Source of the DNA: C-114 sp963719285
Lineage (GTDB): Bacteria; Chloroflexota; Limnocylindria; Limnocylindrales; CSP1-4
Direction of reading: 5' to 3'
DNA: 64,000 nucleotides
Assembly: GCA_963719285.1 (NCBI GenBank)
Contig: CAVRBO010000001.1
Location: forward strand, 682,001 to 746,000
Below are positions 8,790-16,998 of the stretch, piece after piece (the stretch's first letter is position 1; each line of letters starts with the position of its first letter). Position numbers and translations under genes: made by a program. Below the pieces are notes generated by a model. The model searched no databases and had not been told where the DNA came from. It worked only from the letters and a program-made list of their open reading frames with translations.

Positions 8790-9329
8790 CTACCCGATCG
8801 AGGGTCCGATGACGGCTCGCGCTGGTGGGGCATCCGGCTCGACGAACCACCTCGGCGCGAGGGCCGGGCCGCCGAAGGCGACGAGAACGATCACGCCACC
8901 GCCGAGCGGGAACAGAGCGATGCCGACCGTCAGACCCGCGACCGCCGCGGCCAGGCGGGTGTGCCCGGCCTGTCGCATCGACCCCGCCAGGGCGAGCAGG
9001 CCGAACCAGGCGGTCAGGAACCCGATGACATAGGGCGTCCCCGATGCCGCGACCCCGAAGCCATCTTCGACCGCATTCGCTATGCCGGCCACGATGGCTG
9101 CGATCCCGACCATCGCCGCGACCTTCAGGACACGCCGTGACGGGACAAGGCGACCAAGCAGGACGACCGCCGGTGCGAACAGCACCAGCGCCACGCTGTA
9201 GAGCCATACGGCGGTCCAGTCAAGAGGGGTGATCGGATCCCAGTAATCCGGATGAGCCAACTCGACCATCGAGAGCGCCGCCCACGTCGCCCCCGCCACA
9301 AGCCAGGCGACCCGTCCGATCGACATCAT
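8790..9329 (-). CDS. Membrane protein of unknown function (PadR operon)
   Basis: A 179-residue protein with about five transmembrane segments, an acidic loop ELAHPDYWDP near residue 25 and a C-terminal WFVEPD tail. Start ATG 9329 (or ATG 9326) overlaps the stop of the upstream gene in TGATGATG, a classic coupling arrangement. It shares its general architecture with the two flanking genes but has no recognisable signature. The open frame reaches 9614, but the N-terminal part of that reading is antisense-like. Confidence 0.6.
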   Translation of the reverse strand: MMSIGRVAWLVAGATWAALSMVELAHPDYWDPITPLDWTAVWLYSVALVLFAPAVVLLGRLVPSRRVLKVAAMVGIAAIVAGIANAVEDGFGVAASGTPYVIGFLTAWFGLLALAGSMRQAGHTRLAAAVAGLTVGIALFPLGGGVIVLVAFGGPALAPRWFVEPDAPPARAVIGPSIG

Positions 9330-10030
9330 CACGACCCGGTGGGCTGAGGGATCCCGCGGGTGACGAGGGCACCAACGAGCAGCCAGACAAGCGCGAGCGG
9401 GCCGATGAGGTAGAAGAGTTCGACGCCCCGAAGTGCATACCAGGGCAGGAACAGGCTCGCGCAGAAGACCGAGGCGGCCGGCACGACGAGCGCGACCAGG
9501 GCGACGACGGACCACGTCGGCCACAGGCCCGCTCGGCGCGCTCCGATGGCGAGGCCGATGAGGGCAAGGATGAAGACGACACCGACAGCCAGCATCCACG
9601 GCATGACCGACCACAGCGGTCCGGCGATGATCGCGATGGATCCGGCCGCCCGTGCACCGAACGCGTCCGCCGGGAGCCGATCCACGACGCGGACCAGGCC
9701 GACGGATAGCAGCACGAACGCGAGGATGAACGGAACAAAGCCGTTGGCCCCATCCCGGTAGGTGCCGTACTCGTCCGTCTGGACCGGCCCGCTGGCCATC
9801 AGGAAGACGGCCAGGGCCAGCGATGCGAAACCCGCCAGCGGACCGAACCCGAAGGGGTCGCGCAGGCGCTGCCGGCCCGGCAGCTGGGGGCGCATGCGAG
9901 CGTCGACAGCGCCGCGCACGATGTCCACGCGCTCCCCGACCGACGGCGGCCGCGCGGCCAGGATGGCCCGGAACTCATCCTCGTAACGGGCCCGCCACTC
10001 TGCGGGGTACAACGCCACGAGCCGGCTCAT
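9329..10030 (-). CDS. Membrane protein with 'LYPAEWRARYEDEF' N-terminus (PadR operon)
   Basis: A 233-residue protein. Residues 7-20 read LYPAEWRARYEDEF, a motif typical of the cytoplasmic prefix on membrane proteins and permeases encoded beside PadR regulators in high-GC bacteria. About six transmembrane helices follow. ATG 10030 overlaps the padR stop by 4 bp (ATGA), so the regulator and this protein are translationally coupled. The prefix family is recognised; the biochemical role is not. The longer open frame to 10996 is Gly/Arg-rich shadow. Confidence 0.7.
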   Translation of the reverse strand: MSRLVALYPAEWRARYEDEFRAILAARPPSVGERVDIVRGAVDARMRPQLPGRQRLRDPFGFGPLAGFASLALAVFLMASGPVQTDEYGTYRDGANGFVPFILAFVLLSVGLVRVVDRLPADAFGARAAGSIAIIAGPLWSVMPWMLAVGVVFILALIGLAIGARRAGLWPTWSVVALVALVVPAASVFCASLFLPWYALRGVELFYLIGPLALVWLLVGALVTRGIPQPTGS

Positions 10031-10353
10031 CTGACCGCCTCGTCGAGGCGACCGAGACCGGTGGCGGCCAGGTCCCGCATGCCCTCGAGCTGTGCCTTGA
10101 GGGTCGACGCTCCCAGACCCGTCAGCCGGTACGGCCGGCGGCGCGTCCCGTCCGCGGGGAGCGGCTCGATCATGCCGAGACGCTCCAGGCGGGCCAGCGC
10201 CGCGTACAGCGTCCCGGCACCGATGCGCCGCCCGCTCGTTCGCTCGCTGTCCTCCATGATCGCGTACCCGTGCCTCGGCCCATCGGACAGGCTCACGAGG
10301 ATCAACAGAGCCGGTTCGGCGTATCGGCCGAGATCCGGAAGGTCCGAGGTCAC
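10027..10353 (-). CDS. PadR-family transcriptional regulator
   Basis: A 108-residue winged helix-turn-helix regulator of the small PadR-s2 type. The signature runs LLILVSLSDGPRHGYAIME (split here: helix 1 LLILVSLSDG, then HGYAIME near residue 30), followed by GAGTLYAALARLERLGMIE and RRRPYRLTGLG. PadR proteins repress nearby membrane-transport or stress genes and lose DNA binding on ligand contact. It leads a five-gene operon, and a near-perfect palindrome lies about 40 bp upstream, consistent with autoregulation. Confidence 0.9.
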   Translation of the reverse strand: MTSDLPDLGRYAEPALLILVSLSDGPRHGYAIMEDSERTSGRRIGAGTLYAALARLERLGMIEPLPADGTRRRPYRLTGLGASTLKAQLEGMRDLAATGLGRLDEAVR

Positions 10354-10393
10354 GTTCGTGCCGCCTTTCGACGCTCGCTATGCCGCGATGCGC

Positions 10394-10417
10394 TATATCG
10401 TGGGACGATATATATCG
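10394..10417. promoter_or_regulatory. Palindromic operator/promoter upstream of padR
   Basis: TATATCGT-GGG-ACGATATA (10394-10412) is a perfect 8-bp inverted repeat, and the overlapping CGATATATATCG (10406-10417) is a second perfect palindrome. The AT-rich core stands out sharply from the GC-rich surroundings and could include the -10 element. It lies about 40 bp before padR. The placement is that expected for PadR autoregulation; binding is inferred. Confidence 0.65.
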
Positions 10418-10545
10418 CGAAGCCAGTCGGCCGTCAAGGGGGAATGGGCCGTGACGGGAACGCAAGGGCCGGGAGCGTCGATCGACGGCTCCCGGCCCCA
10501 CAGGTCGGTTCGGTTCGCCCGAAGCGCGCCGCCTCGGGGGATCTC

Positions 10546-11052
10546 CTAGAAGAGGTCCGTGATGCCGTCCCAGACGGCTTCGGCTCCGTCGGCGATGGCC
10601 CCACCGACAGCCTCGGCGCCGTCGACGACAGCCCCGCCCACGGCCTCGGCCGCATCGCCGATCGCGCCGTCGGTCACGTAGTCGAGCCCGTACAGCACCG
10701 CGGCACCCGCCGCGGCCACCGCGACGACGGGGGCGGCCGCTGCCGCGAATGCCGCCACGCCGACGACCTCGGCCGCCGCGGCGCCGCCGGCCAGGGCCGC
10801 GCCCTCGGCAACGGCCAGCCCGCCCGCCGCCGCGATGTCGACCGCCGCGAGCTCGCCGGCCCCGGCCGCCGCCTCGACGAGGACGCCCGCGCCCTCGGCC
10901 AGACCGGTGCCGGCGGCCGCCTCGCCTCCGGCTACCTCGACCGCGGTGGATGCGGCCTTGGCGACGCCTCCGGCGCCCATGCTGATCTCGGCCCATTCCT
11001 GCGCCTGCTCGGCGTCGTACTTCATGGCCTCTTCGGTCTGCTGTTCCGTCAT
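10546..11052 (-). CDS. Ala/Gly-rich low-complexity protein, possibly membrane-inserting
   Basis: A 168-residue protein of very biased composition. A polar N-terminus of about 30 residues (TEQQTEEAMKYDAEQAQEW) leads into a long Ala/Gly/Val stretch. The C-terminal third holds near-repeats of the form DGAEAVGGAIADGAEAV with a final Trp. Such glycine-zipper-like helices occur in membrane-inserting peptides, some bacteriocins and envelope proteins. ATG 11052 is preferred because AGGAACC lies 8 nt upstream; ATG 11073 is also in frame. No secretion or maturation gene adjoins it, so a bacteriocin role is speculative. Confidence 0.5.
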   Translation of the reverse strand: MTEQQTEEAMKYDAEQAQEWAEISMGAGGVAKAASTAVEVAGGEAAAGTGLAEGAGVLVEAAAGAGELAAVDIAAAGGLAVAEGAALAGGAAAAEVVGVAAFAAAAAPVVAVAAAGAAVLYGLDYVTDGAIGDAAEAVGGAVVDGAEAVGGAIADGAEAVWDGITDLF

Positions 11053-11191
11053 CTGGAGGTTCCTTTCATTCATGGTCGCGAAGTGGCCACGATGGGTGGG
11101 TCCCGGGGCTCCGGCCATGGACGAATGGCGAGGGTGGGAGGGCGGAATATCGCCATCAGGGCCGTCCGTCGCCCTCGCATGACATACAAGA

Positions 11192-11215
11192 AGCCCGCCG
11201 GACGTTCGGCGGGCT
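11192..11215 (-). terminator. Terminator of the Phe-Gly-Gln-Cys tRNA array
   Basis: A perfect 9-bp stem, AGCCCGCCG/CGGCGGGCT with a 6-nt loop, lies 15 bp beyond the 3' end of tRNA-Cys. On the minus strand it is followed by a T-containing stretch (TCTTGT). This is a good intrinsic terminator for the tRNA transcript. Confidence 0.7.
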
Positions 11216-11230
11216 CGATCGAGGGGGCTG

Positions 11231-11307
11231 TGGAGGCGACGAGCGGATTCGAACCGCTGAATAGAGGTTTTGCAGACCTCCCCCTTAGACCACTTGGGTA
11301 CGTCGCC
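11231..11307 (-). tRNA. tRNA-Cys (anticodon GCA)
   Basis: The reverse strand folds as a cloverleaf with acceptor GGCGACG/CGTCGCC and anticodon stem GAGGT-CTGCAAA-ACCTC. The CCA end is encoded. It is the last tRNA of a four-gene minus-strand array. Confidence 0.95.
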
Positions 11308-11358
11308 TCGGACGTCGCCGGGTGAGACCGGCACGGGCGGAGCCCCCGCTCCGCATGA

Positions 11359-11432
11359 TGGCTGCCCCTCGAGGATTCGAACCTCGGTTCACGGATCCAA
11401 AGTCCGCTGTCCTACCACTAGACGAAGGGGCA
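11359..11432 (-). tRNA. tRNA-Gln (anticodon TTG)
   Basis: Acceptor TGCCCCT/AGGGGCA, with the U1-A72 pair typical of tRNA-Gln. The anticodon stem-loop is CGGAC-TTTGGAT-type with anticodon TTG, and the T-loop is GTTCGAA. The CCA is encoded. Confidence 0.95.
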
Positions 11433-11476
11433 GCGGGGCCTCGCGGGGTCGCTCGGACTGGTGCTGGACAAGAAAA

Positions 11477-11552
11477 TGGAGCGGAAGACGGGACTCGAAC
11501 CCGCGACCCTCACCTTGGCAAGGTGATGCTCTACCAACTGAGCCACTTCCGC
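11477..11552 (-). tRNA. tRNA-Gly (anticodon GCC)
   Basis: Acceptor GCGGAAG/CTTCCGC, anticodon arm CACCT-TGCC-AAGGTG and T-loop GTTCGAG. The CCA is encoded. It is the second gene of the minus-strand array. Confidence 0.95.
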
Positions 11553-11578
11553 CCGATGACCGCGTCCACCTCGAAGGG

Positions 11579-11654
11579 TGGTGCCGAGAGCCAGGATCGA
11601 ACTGGCGACACCGCGATTTTCAGTCGCGTGCTCTACCAACTGAGCTATCTCGGC
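11579..11654 (-). tRNA. tRNA-Phe (anticodon GAA)
   Basis: Acceptor GCCGAGA/TCTCGGC and anticodon arm GCGAC-TGAAAAT-CGC with anticodon GAA. The T-loop is GTTCGAT and the CCA is encoded. It is the first gene of the array, about 100 bp downstream of htpX. Confidence 0.95.
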
Positions 11655-11757
11655 CCGAAGACCGACCAAGCTGGTCGCCCGTCGGCCGAGGCAGGATACC
11701 ACGGGGTCCCCACGAGGCTCAACGCGGGCCACGCTCAGCGGCGGCCCCGGCGCCGCC

Positions 11758-12729
11758 TCAGTCGAGACCGGTCAGGACCGCCTGATCGGCCGGGTCCAGC
11801 GGCTGCTCGCCGGTCAGCTGGCGGAGGCGATTGATCCGGTCGACGATGGGCGGATGGGTCGAGAACAACCCGGCCGACCGCTTCTCGAACTTCTTGATCG
11901 GGTTCGTGAAGTAGAGGTGCTGGGTGGCCCCCGATGCGACCTCGAGGACCTCCTTATCGGTCGCGATCGCCGCCAGCGCCCGCTCCAGCCCGTGCGGGTT
12001 CCTGGTCAGTTCCACGGACGACGCGTCGGCCAGGTACTCGCGTTGGCGGCTGACCGAGAGCTGGACCAGCCGGGCCGCGATCGGCGCCACGATGGCCAGC
12101 ACGATCGCCAGGACGAAGAAGACGATCTGGAGGCCGCCTCCCCCGCCGCTGTCGCTGTCGCGCTTGCGACCGCCGCCGAACCAGAACGTGTAGCGCAGGA
12201 AGAAGCTCGACAGGAGGGCGACCCCGCCCACCAGGACGCCGACGAGGAGCGTGAACCGGATGTCGTAGTTCCGGACATGGGAGAGCTCGTGGCCGATCAC
12301 GCCCTGGAGCTCCTCGCGATCCATCTTCTGGAGCAGGCCCGTGGTCACCGCGATCGAGGCGTGCTGGGGATCGCGACCCGTGGCGAAGGCGTTGGGCGCC
12401 GTGTCGTCGATGAGGTAGACCCGCGGCATCGGGATGCCGGCGGCGATGGCGAGCTCCTGGACGACGTTCATGAGCTGTGGCGCGGTCGTCGCGTCGACCT
12501 CCTTCGCCTGCGAGGCCGCGAGCACGAGCTTGTCACCGACGAGATACGACCCGATCGAGGTCACGAACGCGATGACGACCGCGATCAGGGTCGCGACGAG
12601 TCCGCCCCCGGCCGAGCCGGACAGCGCATAGCCGATGGCGAAACCGAGCACGCCCAGGAGCAGGGCCACGAGGATCGCCAGGATCACCGACTGGCGCTTG
12701 TTGGCCGAGATCTGGCTGTAGAAGGTCAT
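11758..12729 (-). CDS. htpX: HtpX-family membrane zinc metalloprotease
   Basis: A 323-residue M48 protease that degrades damaged membrane proteins at the cytoplasmic face. Two N-terminal helices (about residues 16-36 and 41-66) precede the zinc motif HELSH (about 147), followed by two more helices and the third ligand in REYLADASSVELTRNP (about 230). The inserted Gly/Ser/Asp linker between the later helices is slightly longer than usual. It sits 73 bp after lemA, a common pairing. Confidence 0.93.
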   Translation of the reverse strand: MTFYSQISANKRQSVILAILVALLLGVLGFAIGYALSGSAGGGLVATLIAVVIAFVTSIGSYLVGDKLVLAASQAKEVDATTAPQLMNVVQELAIAAGIPMPRVYLIDDTAPNAFATGRDPQHASIAVTTGLLQKMDREELQGVIGHELSHVRNYDIRFTLLVGVLVGGVALLSSFFLRYTFWFGGGRKRDSDSGGGGGLQIVFFVLAIVLAIVAPIAARLVQLSVSRQREYLADASSVELTRNPHGLERALAAIATDKEVLEVASGATQHLYFTNPIKKFEKRSAGLFSTHPPIVDRINRLRQLTGEQPLDPADQAVLTGLD

Positions 12730-12802
12730 GGTCGTCCGTCAGGGTTCGGGTCGGCGATCGACGGGAGCCTGGGGCGCCGGACCGCCGGCGCCCACCGAGC
12801 GC

Positions 12803-13366
12803 TCAGCGAAGGGCGACGACCGGGACCTCCTGCGCCTCGGGCTCCGCCTCGAAGAACTCGCGCTTGGAGAAGCCGAGCATGCCCGCGAGGAGGACAGCCG
12901 GGAAGACCTGGATCGCGTTGTTGAAGTCGAGGACCGACGCATTGAGGTGCTGGCGCGAGAAGCTGATCTGGTTCTCGGTCGTGGTCAGCTGCTCCTGCAG
13001 GTTCAGGACGTTCTCGTTCGCCTTGAGCTGCGGATAGTTCTCGACGACCGCGAAGAGCGACCGCAGGGTCCCGGTCAGCGCATTCTCGGCCTGGGCCTGG
13101 GCGGCGGTGCCCTGGGACCCGGCGGCGATCGCGTTCGCGCGCGCCTCGGTCACCTTCGTCAGGACATCCTGCTCGAAGTCCATGTAGCCCTTGACCGCGT
13201 TCACGAGGTTCGGGATGAGATCGTGCCGCCGCTTGAGCTGGACGTCGATCTGGGACTTGGCCTCGTCGACCCTGTTGCGCTTCTGGATCAGCCCGTTGTA
13301 CGTCGCGATGACGAACAGGACGATGACCACGAGGACGACGAGAACGATGATGACCGGCAATCCCAT
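12803..13366 (-). CDS. lemA: LemA family protein
   Basis: A 187-residue protein with one N-terminal membrane anchor (IIVLVVLVVIVLFVIA), followed by the LemA helical domain: YNGLIQKRNRVDEAKSQID, then RRHDLIPNLVNAVKGYMDFE, ENYPQLKANENVLNLQEQL and NQISFSRQHLNASVLDFN (each part of the family signature). ATG 13366 is chosen for its GAGAGGGAG ribosome-binding site; the frame is open upstream to 13435 but unlike the family. LemA function is still unclear; it often accompanies HtpX, as here. Confidence 0.9.
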   Translation of the reverse strand: MGLPVIIVLVVLVVIVLFVIATYNGLIQKRNRVDEAKSQIDVQLKRRHDLIPNLVNAVKGYMDFEQDVLTKVTEARANAIAAGSQGTAAQAQAENALTGTLRSLFAVVENYPQLKANENVLNLQEQLTTTENQISFSRQHLNASVLDFNNAIQVFPAVLLAGMLGFSKREFFEAEPEAQEVPVVALR

Positions 13367-13387
13367 GGGGCTCCCTCTCGGTGTATT

Positions 13388-13405
13388 CGGGCGGTGGACC
13401 GCCCG
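13388..13405 (-). terminator. Hairpin between tRNA-Val and lemA
   Basis: CGGGCGGT and ACCGCCCG form a perfect inverted repeat around a tight centre. It lies 22 bp upstream of lemA and downstream of tRNA-Val, so it may end the tRNA transcript or form part of the lemA leader. Confidence 0.4.
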
Positions 13406-13532
13406 AGGCAGTCTAGCAAACGTGGATCGGCTCACTGACGCTCGAATTGCCAGCCTGTGTCAGGCGCCAACTTCCACTCGCACCGGAGCCGCGGCCGAGG
13501 GCGGCTCCGCCGGTGGCGTCCCTCCGCGATCG

Positions 13533-13609
<77 letters not shown>

Positions 13610-13689
13610 GGGATCGCCGTGCCCAAGGATACGGGCCGACCGGGAATTGCAACGGCGGCCCGATCGGACCGCCGTCATGGCCGCGAGTG

Positions 13690-13774
13690 TGGTGCCCAGG
13701 CCGGGACTTGAACCCGGATGAGTTGCCTCATACGCCCCTCAAACGTACGCGTATACCAATTCCGCCACCTGGGC
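13690..13774 (-). tRNA. tRNA-Leu (anticodon GAG)
   Basis: A class II tRNA with acceptor GCCCAGG/CCTGGGC, anticodon arm TACGT-TTGAGGG-GCGTA and variable arm TGAGG-CAA-CTCA. The CCA is encoded. Confidence 0.93.
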
Positions 13775-13800
13775 AGGTGTCTCGCACGGGTCGCGAGGTG

Positions 13801-13887
13801 TGGTACCGAGGAAGGGAGTCGAACCCATACACCCTTGCGGGTACTAGCTCCTGAAGCTAGCGCGTCTACCAGTTCCGCCACCTCGGC
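13801..13887 (-). tRNA. tRNA-Leu (anticodon CAG)
   Basis: A class II tRNA with acceptor GCCGAGG/CCTCGGT, anticodon arm CTAGC-TTCAGGA-GCTAG and a long variable arm. The CCA is encoded. It lies 31 bp downstream of the solute-binding protein gene. Confidence 0.95.
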
Positions 13888-13918
13888 GCGGACCCGTCCC
13901 GACTCGCGAACGGCGTGC

Positions 13919-15808
13919 TCACGGGCCGGCAGCGAGGCGCCATGTTAGCACGTCCCAATACCGGCTACCGGGATCCGAGATCTCCCGGATCGTGGGCCCG
14001 AAGACCCGGTCGCGGAGCACGACCGGCTCGGTCCGGAAGAACAGCGGGAGCGTGAACTCGGCTGTCCCGAGGTACGTCTGGAGGTCCTTGAACGCGGCCA
14101 GCCGGACCACGCGCGAGGCGTACTTGCGGGCCGCCTGGAGCTTCTTGTCCAGGGCCGGGACCTGGATGCCGGTGATGTTGGCGCCACCGGTCGTCGTCTG
14201 GGTCGAGGCGTAGAACGGGTAGAGGTCCGGGTCGAGCCCCACGTTCACATCCACGATCGCCGCGTCGAACGCCCCGGTCGCGAGGTGGTCGTCGACGAAT
14301 TCGGTCGGGGTCAGGGCCATGAGCACCACGGTGAAGCCGAGGGCTCGCCAGTCGGCGGCGACCGCCTCCGCGACCGCGGCGACGGTCGGGTTGGATGCCG
14401 CATCGAGGGCGATCAACTGGATCGGGAACGATTGCTTCGCGCCGGGTGGGTACCACCCGTTGGCGTTCTTCTTCCAGCCGGCCTTCTTCAGGCCCGCCTC
14501 CGCCGCGGCGGGGTCGTAGGCCACCGCGGGTGCGGCCTTGGGCGCGAACGCCCACGACGAGGGTGGGACCGGGCTGTCGGCGCGCTTGCCGCTGCCGGCG
14601 AGGACGCCGCCGATCAGGCTCGAGCGATCGATCGCCTGCAGCAGCGCCATCCGGAGGCGGACATCCTGGAGGACGGTGTGCCCCGGCCTGAGGTTGATGA
14701 CGACCCCGGTGAACGTGGTGCGCGGGTACTGGAGCAGTCTCGTGTGGGGCGCCGACTCGGCGAGCGTCCGGGCGTCGCCCGCCGACAGGCCGACCGCGGC
14801 ATCCAGCAGTCCCGCGTCGTAGTCGGCGACGAGGGTCGCCGGCTCGTCGTAGAACGTGATGTCGATGGACGACACCGGGATCGAGCCGGGCGGGATCGTG
14901 GGGACCGGCGTCGGCGATGGGGTGGGACTCGGCGTCACCGTCGGGCTGGCCGTGGGCCCGGCCGATGGCTTCGTGGTCGGCTTCGTGGTCGGCTTCGGCG
15001 TCGTCCGCGGCGTCGGCGTCGAGCCCGTCGGAGCCGACGGAGCCACGGACGGACCGGGCGAGGCGCTCGGCGATGGGCTGGCCGATGGGCTCGGGCTCGC
15101 CGGAGCCTCGATCGGGGCGACGCGCACCAGGTGCGCCTCGTTGGCGTCCCAGCTCACGAGCTTGAACGGGCCCGTGCCGACCGGGGCGTCGTTGAACGGG
15201 TCCTGGGCGAGGGCCGCCGGTGCCACGTCGTGCAGGAGGTGGTCGGGCAGGAGCGGCTGCAGGGCCGCGTACATGAAGCCGCCGATGGGCGTGGCCAGCT
15301 CGAAGCTCACCGTGTGCGAGTCGATGACGGTGAGCGTCACTTCGCGCCAGGAGCTGGCCCCCGGACCCGTGTAGTCGGGATCCTTGAGCGCCGCGATCGT
15401 GTAGGCCACGTCGGCCGACGTGACCGGCTCGCCGTCCTGCCAACGGGCGTCCGCCGCGATCGTGAAGACGTACTGGGTCCCCTTGCCGTTGACCGTCCAG
15501 CTGGACGCCAGGTCGGGCAGGAGGGTGCCATCCGGACCGAGCTTGACGAGGCCGCTGTAGACGAGCGCGACGAGATCGCGGTCGACCTGCGTCCGCGCCG
15601 TCAGCGGGTTGATCGAGCCCGGTTGGCCGAGGATGCCCTCGCGGTAGCCCACGATCGGGCCGGACGGCGCCGACGCGCTCGTGCCCGGACTGGAGGCGAA
15701 AGGATCCGGCGAGCTCGCGGGCAGGAACGCGGGCGCCCCGATCGCGATGGTGAGGACGGCGAGCATGGCGACGAGGGCCAGCACGATCGCGCGGTCACGG
15801 GAGGTCAT
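13919..15808 (-). CDS. Peptide/oligopeptide ABC transporter solute-binding protein (family 5) with internal linker
   Basis: A 629-residue extracytoplasmic binding protein of the DppA/OppA type (SBP_bac_5). It has an N-terminal hydrophobic signal/anchor (residues about 8-28) without a clear lipobox. Family features include QPGSINPL, SSWTVNGKGTQYVFTI, WQDGEPVTSADVAYTI and GTGPFKLVSWD. Between residues about 236 and 308 the fold is interrupted by a Pro/Ser/Thr-rich stretch, after which it resumes (DEPATLVADYDAGLLDA). No permease or ATPase genes adjoin it, so its partner transporter is elsewhere. It is the last gene of the long run starting at uvrC. Confidence 0.85.
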   Translation of the reverse strand: MTSRDRAIVLALVAMLAVLTIAIGAPAFLPASSPDPFASSPGTSASAPSGPIVGYREGILGQPGSINPLTARTQVDRDLVALVYSGLVKLGPDGTLLPDLASSWTVNGKGTQYVFTIAADARWQDGEPVTSADVAYTIAALKDPDYTGPGASSWREVTLTVIDSHTVSFELATPIGGFMYAALQPLLPDHLLHDVAPAALAQDPFNDAPVGTGPFKLVSWDANEAHLVRVAPIEAPASPSPSASPSPSASPGPSVAPSAPTGSTPTPRTTPKPTTKPTTKPSAGPTASPTVTPSPTPSPTPVPTIPPGSIPVSSIDITFYDEPATLVADYDAGLLDAAVGLSAGDARTLAESAPHTRLLQYPRTTFTGVVINLRPGHTVLQDVRLRMALLQAIDRSSLIGGVLAGSGKRADSPVPPSSWAFAPKAAPAVAYDPAAAEAGLKKAGWKKNANGWYPPGAKQSFPIQLIALDAASNPTVAAVAEAVAADWRALGFTVVLMALTPTEFVDDHLATGAFDAAIVDVNVGLDPDLYPFYASTQTTTGGANITGIQVPALDKKLQAARKYASRVVRLAAFKDLQTYLGTAEFTLPLFFRTEPVVLRDRVFGPTIREISDPGSRYWDVLTWRLAAGP

Positions 15809-15875
15809 CCGATGTCGTTACCGATGCGCCGCGTCCGCGCCGGCCAGGGCGCGTCGGCGGCCTCGTCGCCCGACC

Positions 15876-16109
15876 TCAGGCGGTCGCCGCCGGTGCGAAG
15901 GCGTACGCGACGAGGGAGAACAGGACGAACAGGACACCCAGTACGACCGTGAACTGGAAGAGACGCTTCTCGATCCCCCGCCGGCTGCGATAGACGGCCG
16001 AGTCGCCGCCGAACGTGCCGGACAGCCCGGTGCCCCGGGACTGGAGCAGGATCGCGGCCATCAGCGCGATGCTGACGATGAGCTGGCCGATGGCCAGGAA
16101 CGGGTTCAC
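15876..16109 (-). CDS. secG: Preprotein translocase subunit SecG
   Basis: A 77-residue protein with two transmembrane helices (about 5-23 and 51-70). The connecting loop ILLQSRGTGLSGTFGGD is characteristic of SecG, which assists SecYEG during protein export. The length is normal. It lies 119 bp downstream of gpmA and 67 bp upstream of the solute-binding protein gene. Confidence 0.95.
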   Translation of the reverse strand: MNPFLAIGQLIVSIALMAAILLQSRGTGLSGTFGGDSAVYRSRRGIEKRLFQFTVVLGVLFVLFSLVAYAFAPAATA

Positions 16110-16228
16110 GTGCGGGAGCCTCCTGTCGTTTCAGCCGGGGGATGGTAGCACAGGGTCGTGCGTGGGCCGCTCCGCGCGGGGCCTGGCAAGGCGACCGGCG
16201 ACGGCCTCCGAAGGGCCTCGCCCGGGTG

Positions 16229-16982
16229 TCAGTGGCGGTCGGCCGACCCCTGCGCGGCGACGGCCGCGATGGCGGCCTCGATCCGGGCCGCGTCGCCGAG
16301 GTAGCGGTGGCTCACCGGCCGGAGCGCCTCGTCGAGCTCGTACACCAGCGGCACGCCGGTCGGGATGTTGAGGCCCACGATCGCGTCGTCGGAGACATCG
16401 TCGAGGTACTTCACCAGGGCCCGCAGGCTGTTGCCGTGCGCCGCGATGAGCACCCGTCGCCCGGCGGAGACGGCCGGCGCGATCTCGTCGTGCCAGTACG
16501 GCAGGAAGCGGCGGACGGTGTCCTTGAGCGACTCGGCCCGGGGCAGGTCCGCGTCGGCGAGATCCGCGTAGCGCCGGTCGCGGCCGGGGAACCGCTCGTC
16601 GGACGGGTCGAGCGCCGGGGGCGGGACGTCGTAGCTCCGGCGCCAGAGGCGGACCTGCTCATCGCCGTACTCGCGCGCGGTCTCCGCCTTGTCCAGGCCC
16701 TGGAGCGCGCCGTAATGGCGCTCGTTCAGCCGCCACGACCCGCGCACGGGGAGCCACAGGAGATCGAGGTCGTCGAGGACCAGCCACAGGGTCCGGATGG
16801 CCCGCTTGAGCAGCGACGTGTACGCGACGTCGAACGTCAGGCCCTCGGCGGCGAGCAGGCGGGCGGCCTCGTGGGCCTCGGCGATCGCCGGTCGCGGACA
16901 GGTCGACGTCGGTCCAGCCGGTGAACCGGTTCTCCCGGTTCCAGTCGCTCTCGCCGTGGCGGAGGAGGACGAGTGTCGGCAT
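16229..16982 (-). CDS. gpmA: 2,3-bisphosphoglycerate-dependent phosphoglycerate mutase, frameshifted
   Basis: A glycolytic enzyme interconverting 3- and 2-phosphoglycerate through a phosphohistidine. The N-terminal piece from ATG 16982 holds LVLLRHGESDWNRENRFTGW with the catalytic RHG. The rest continues one frame over, with RHYGALQGL and the second catalytic His in AAHGNSLRALVKYL. The break lies near 16890, where removing one G restores ATG-IAEAHEAARLL and a 250-residue protein of normal length. Both halves are well conserved, so an assembly indel is likely. The gene starts 16 bp after tpiA. Confidence 0.9.
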
Positions 16983-16998
16983 GGATCCGCGCTCCCGC

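Noticed and set aside
10040..10996. Gly/Arg-rich N-terminal extension of the 9329-10030 membrane protein
   Set aside because: Antisense-like composition overlapping padR and the Ala-rich gene in another frame; ATG 10030 overlapping the padR stop is clearly the start.
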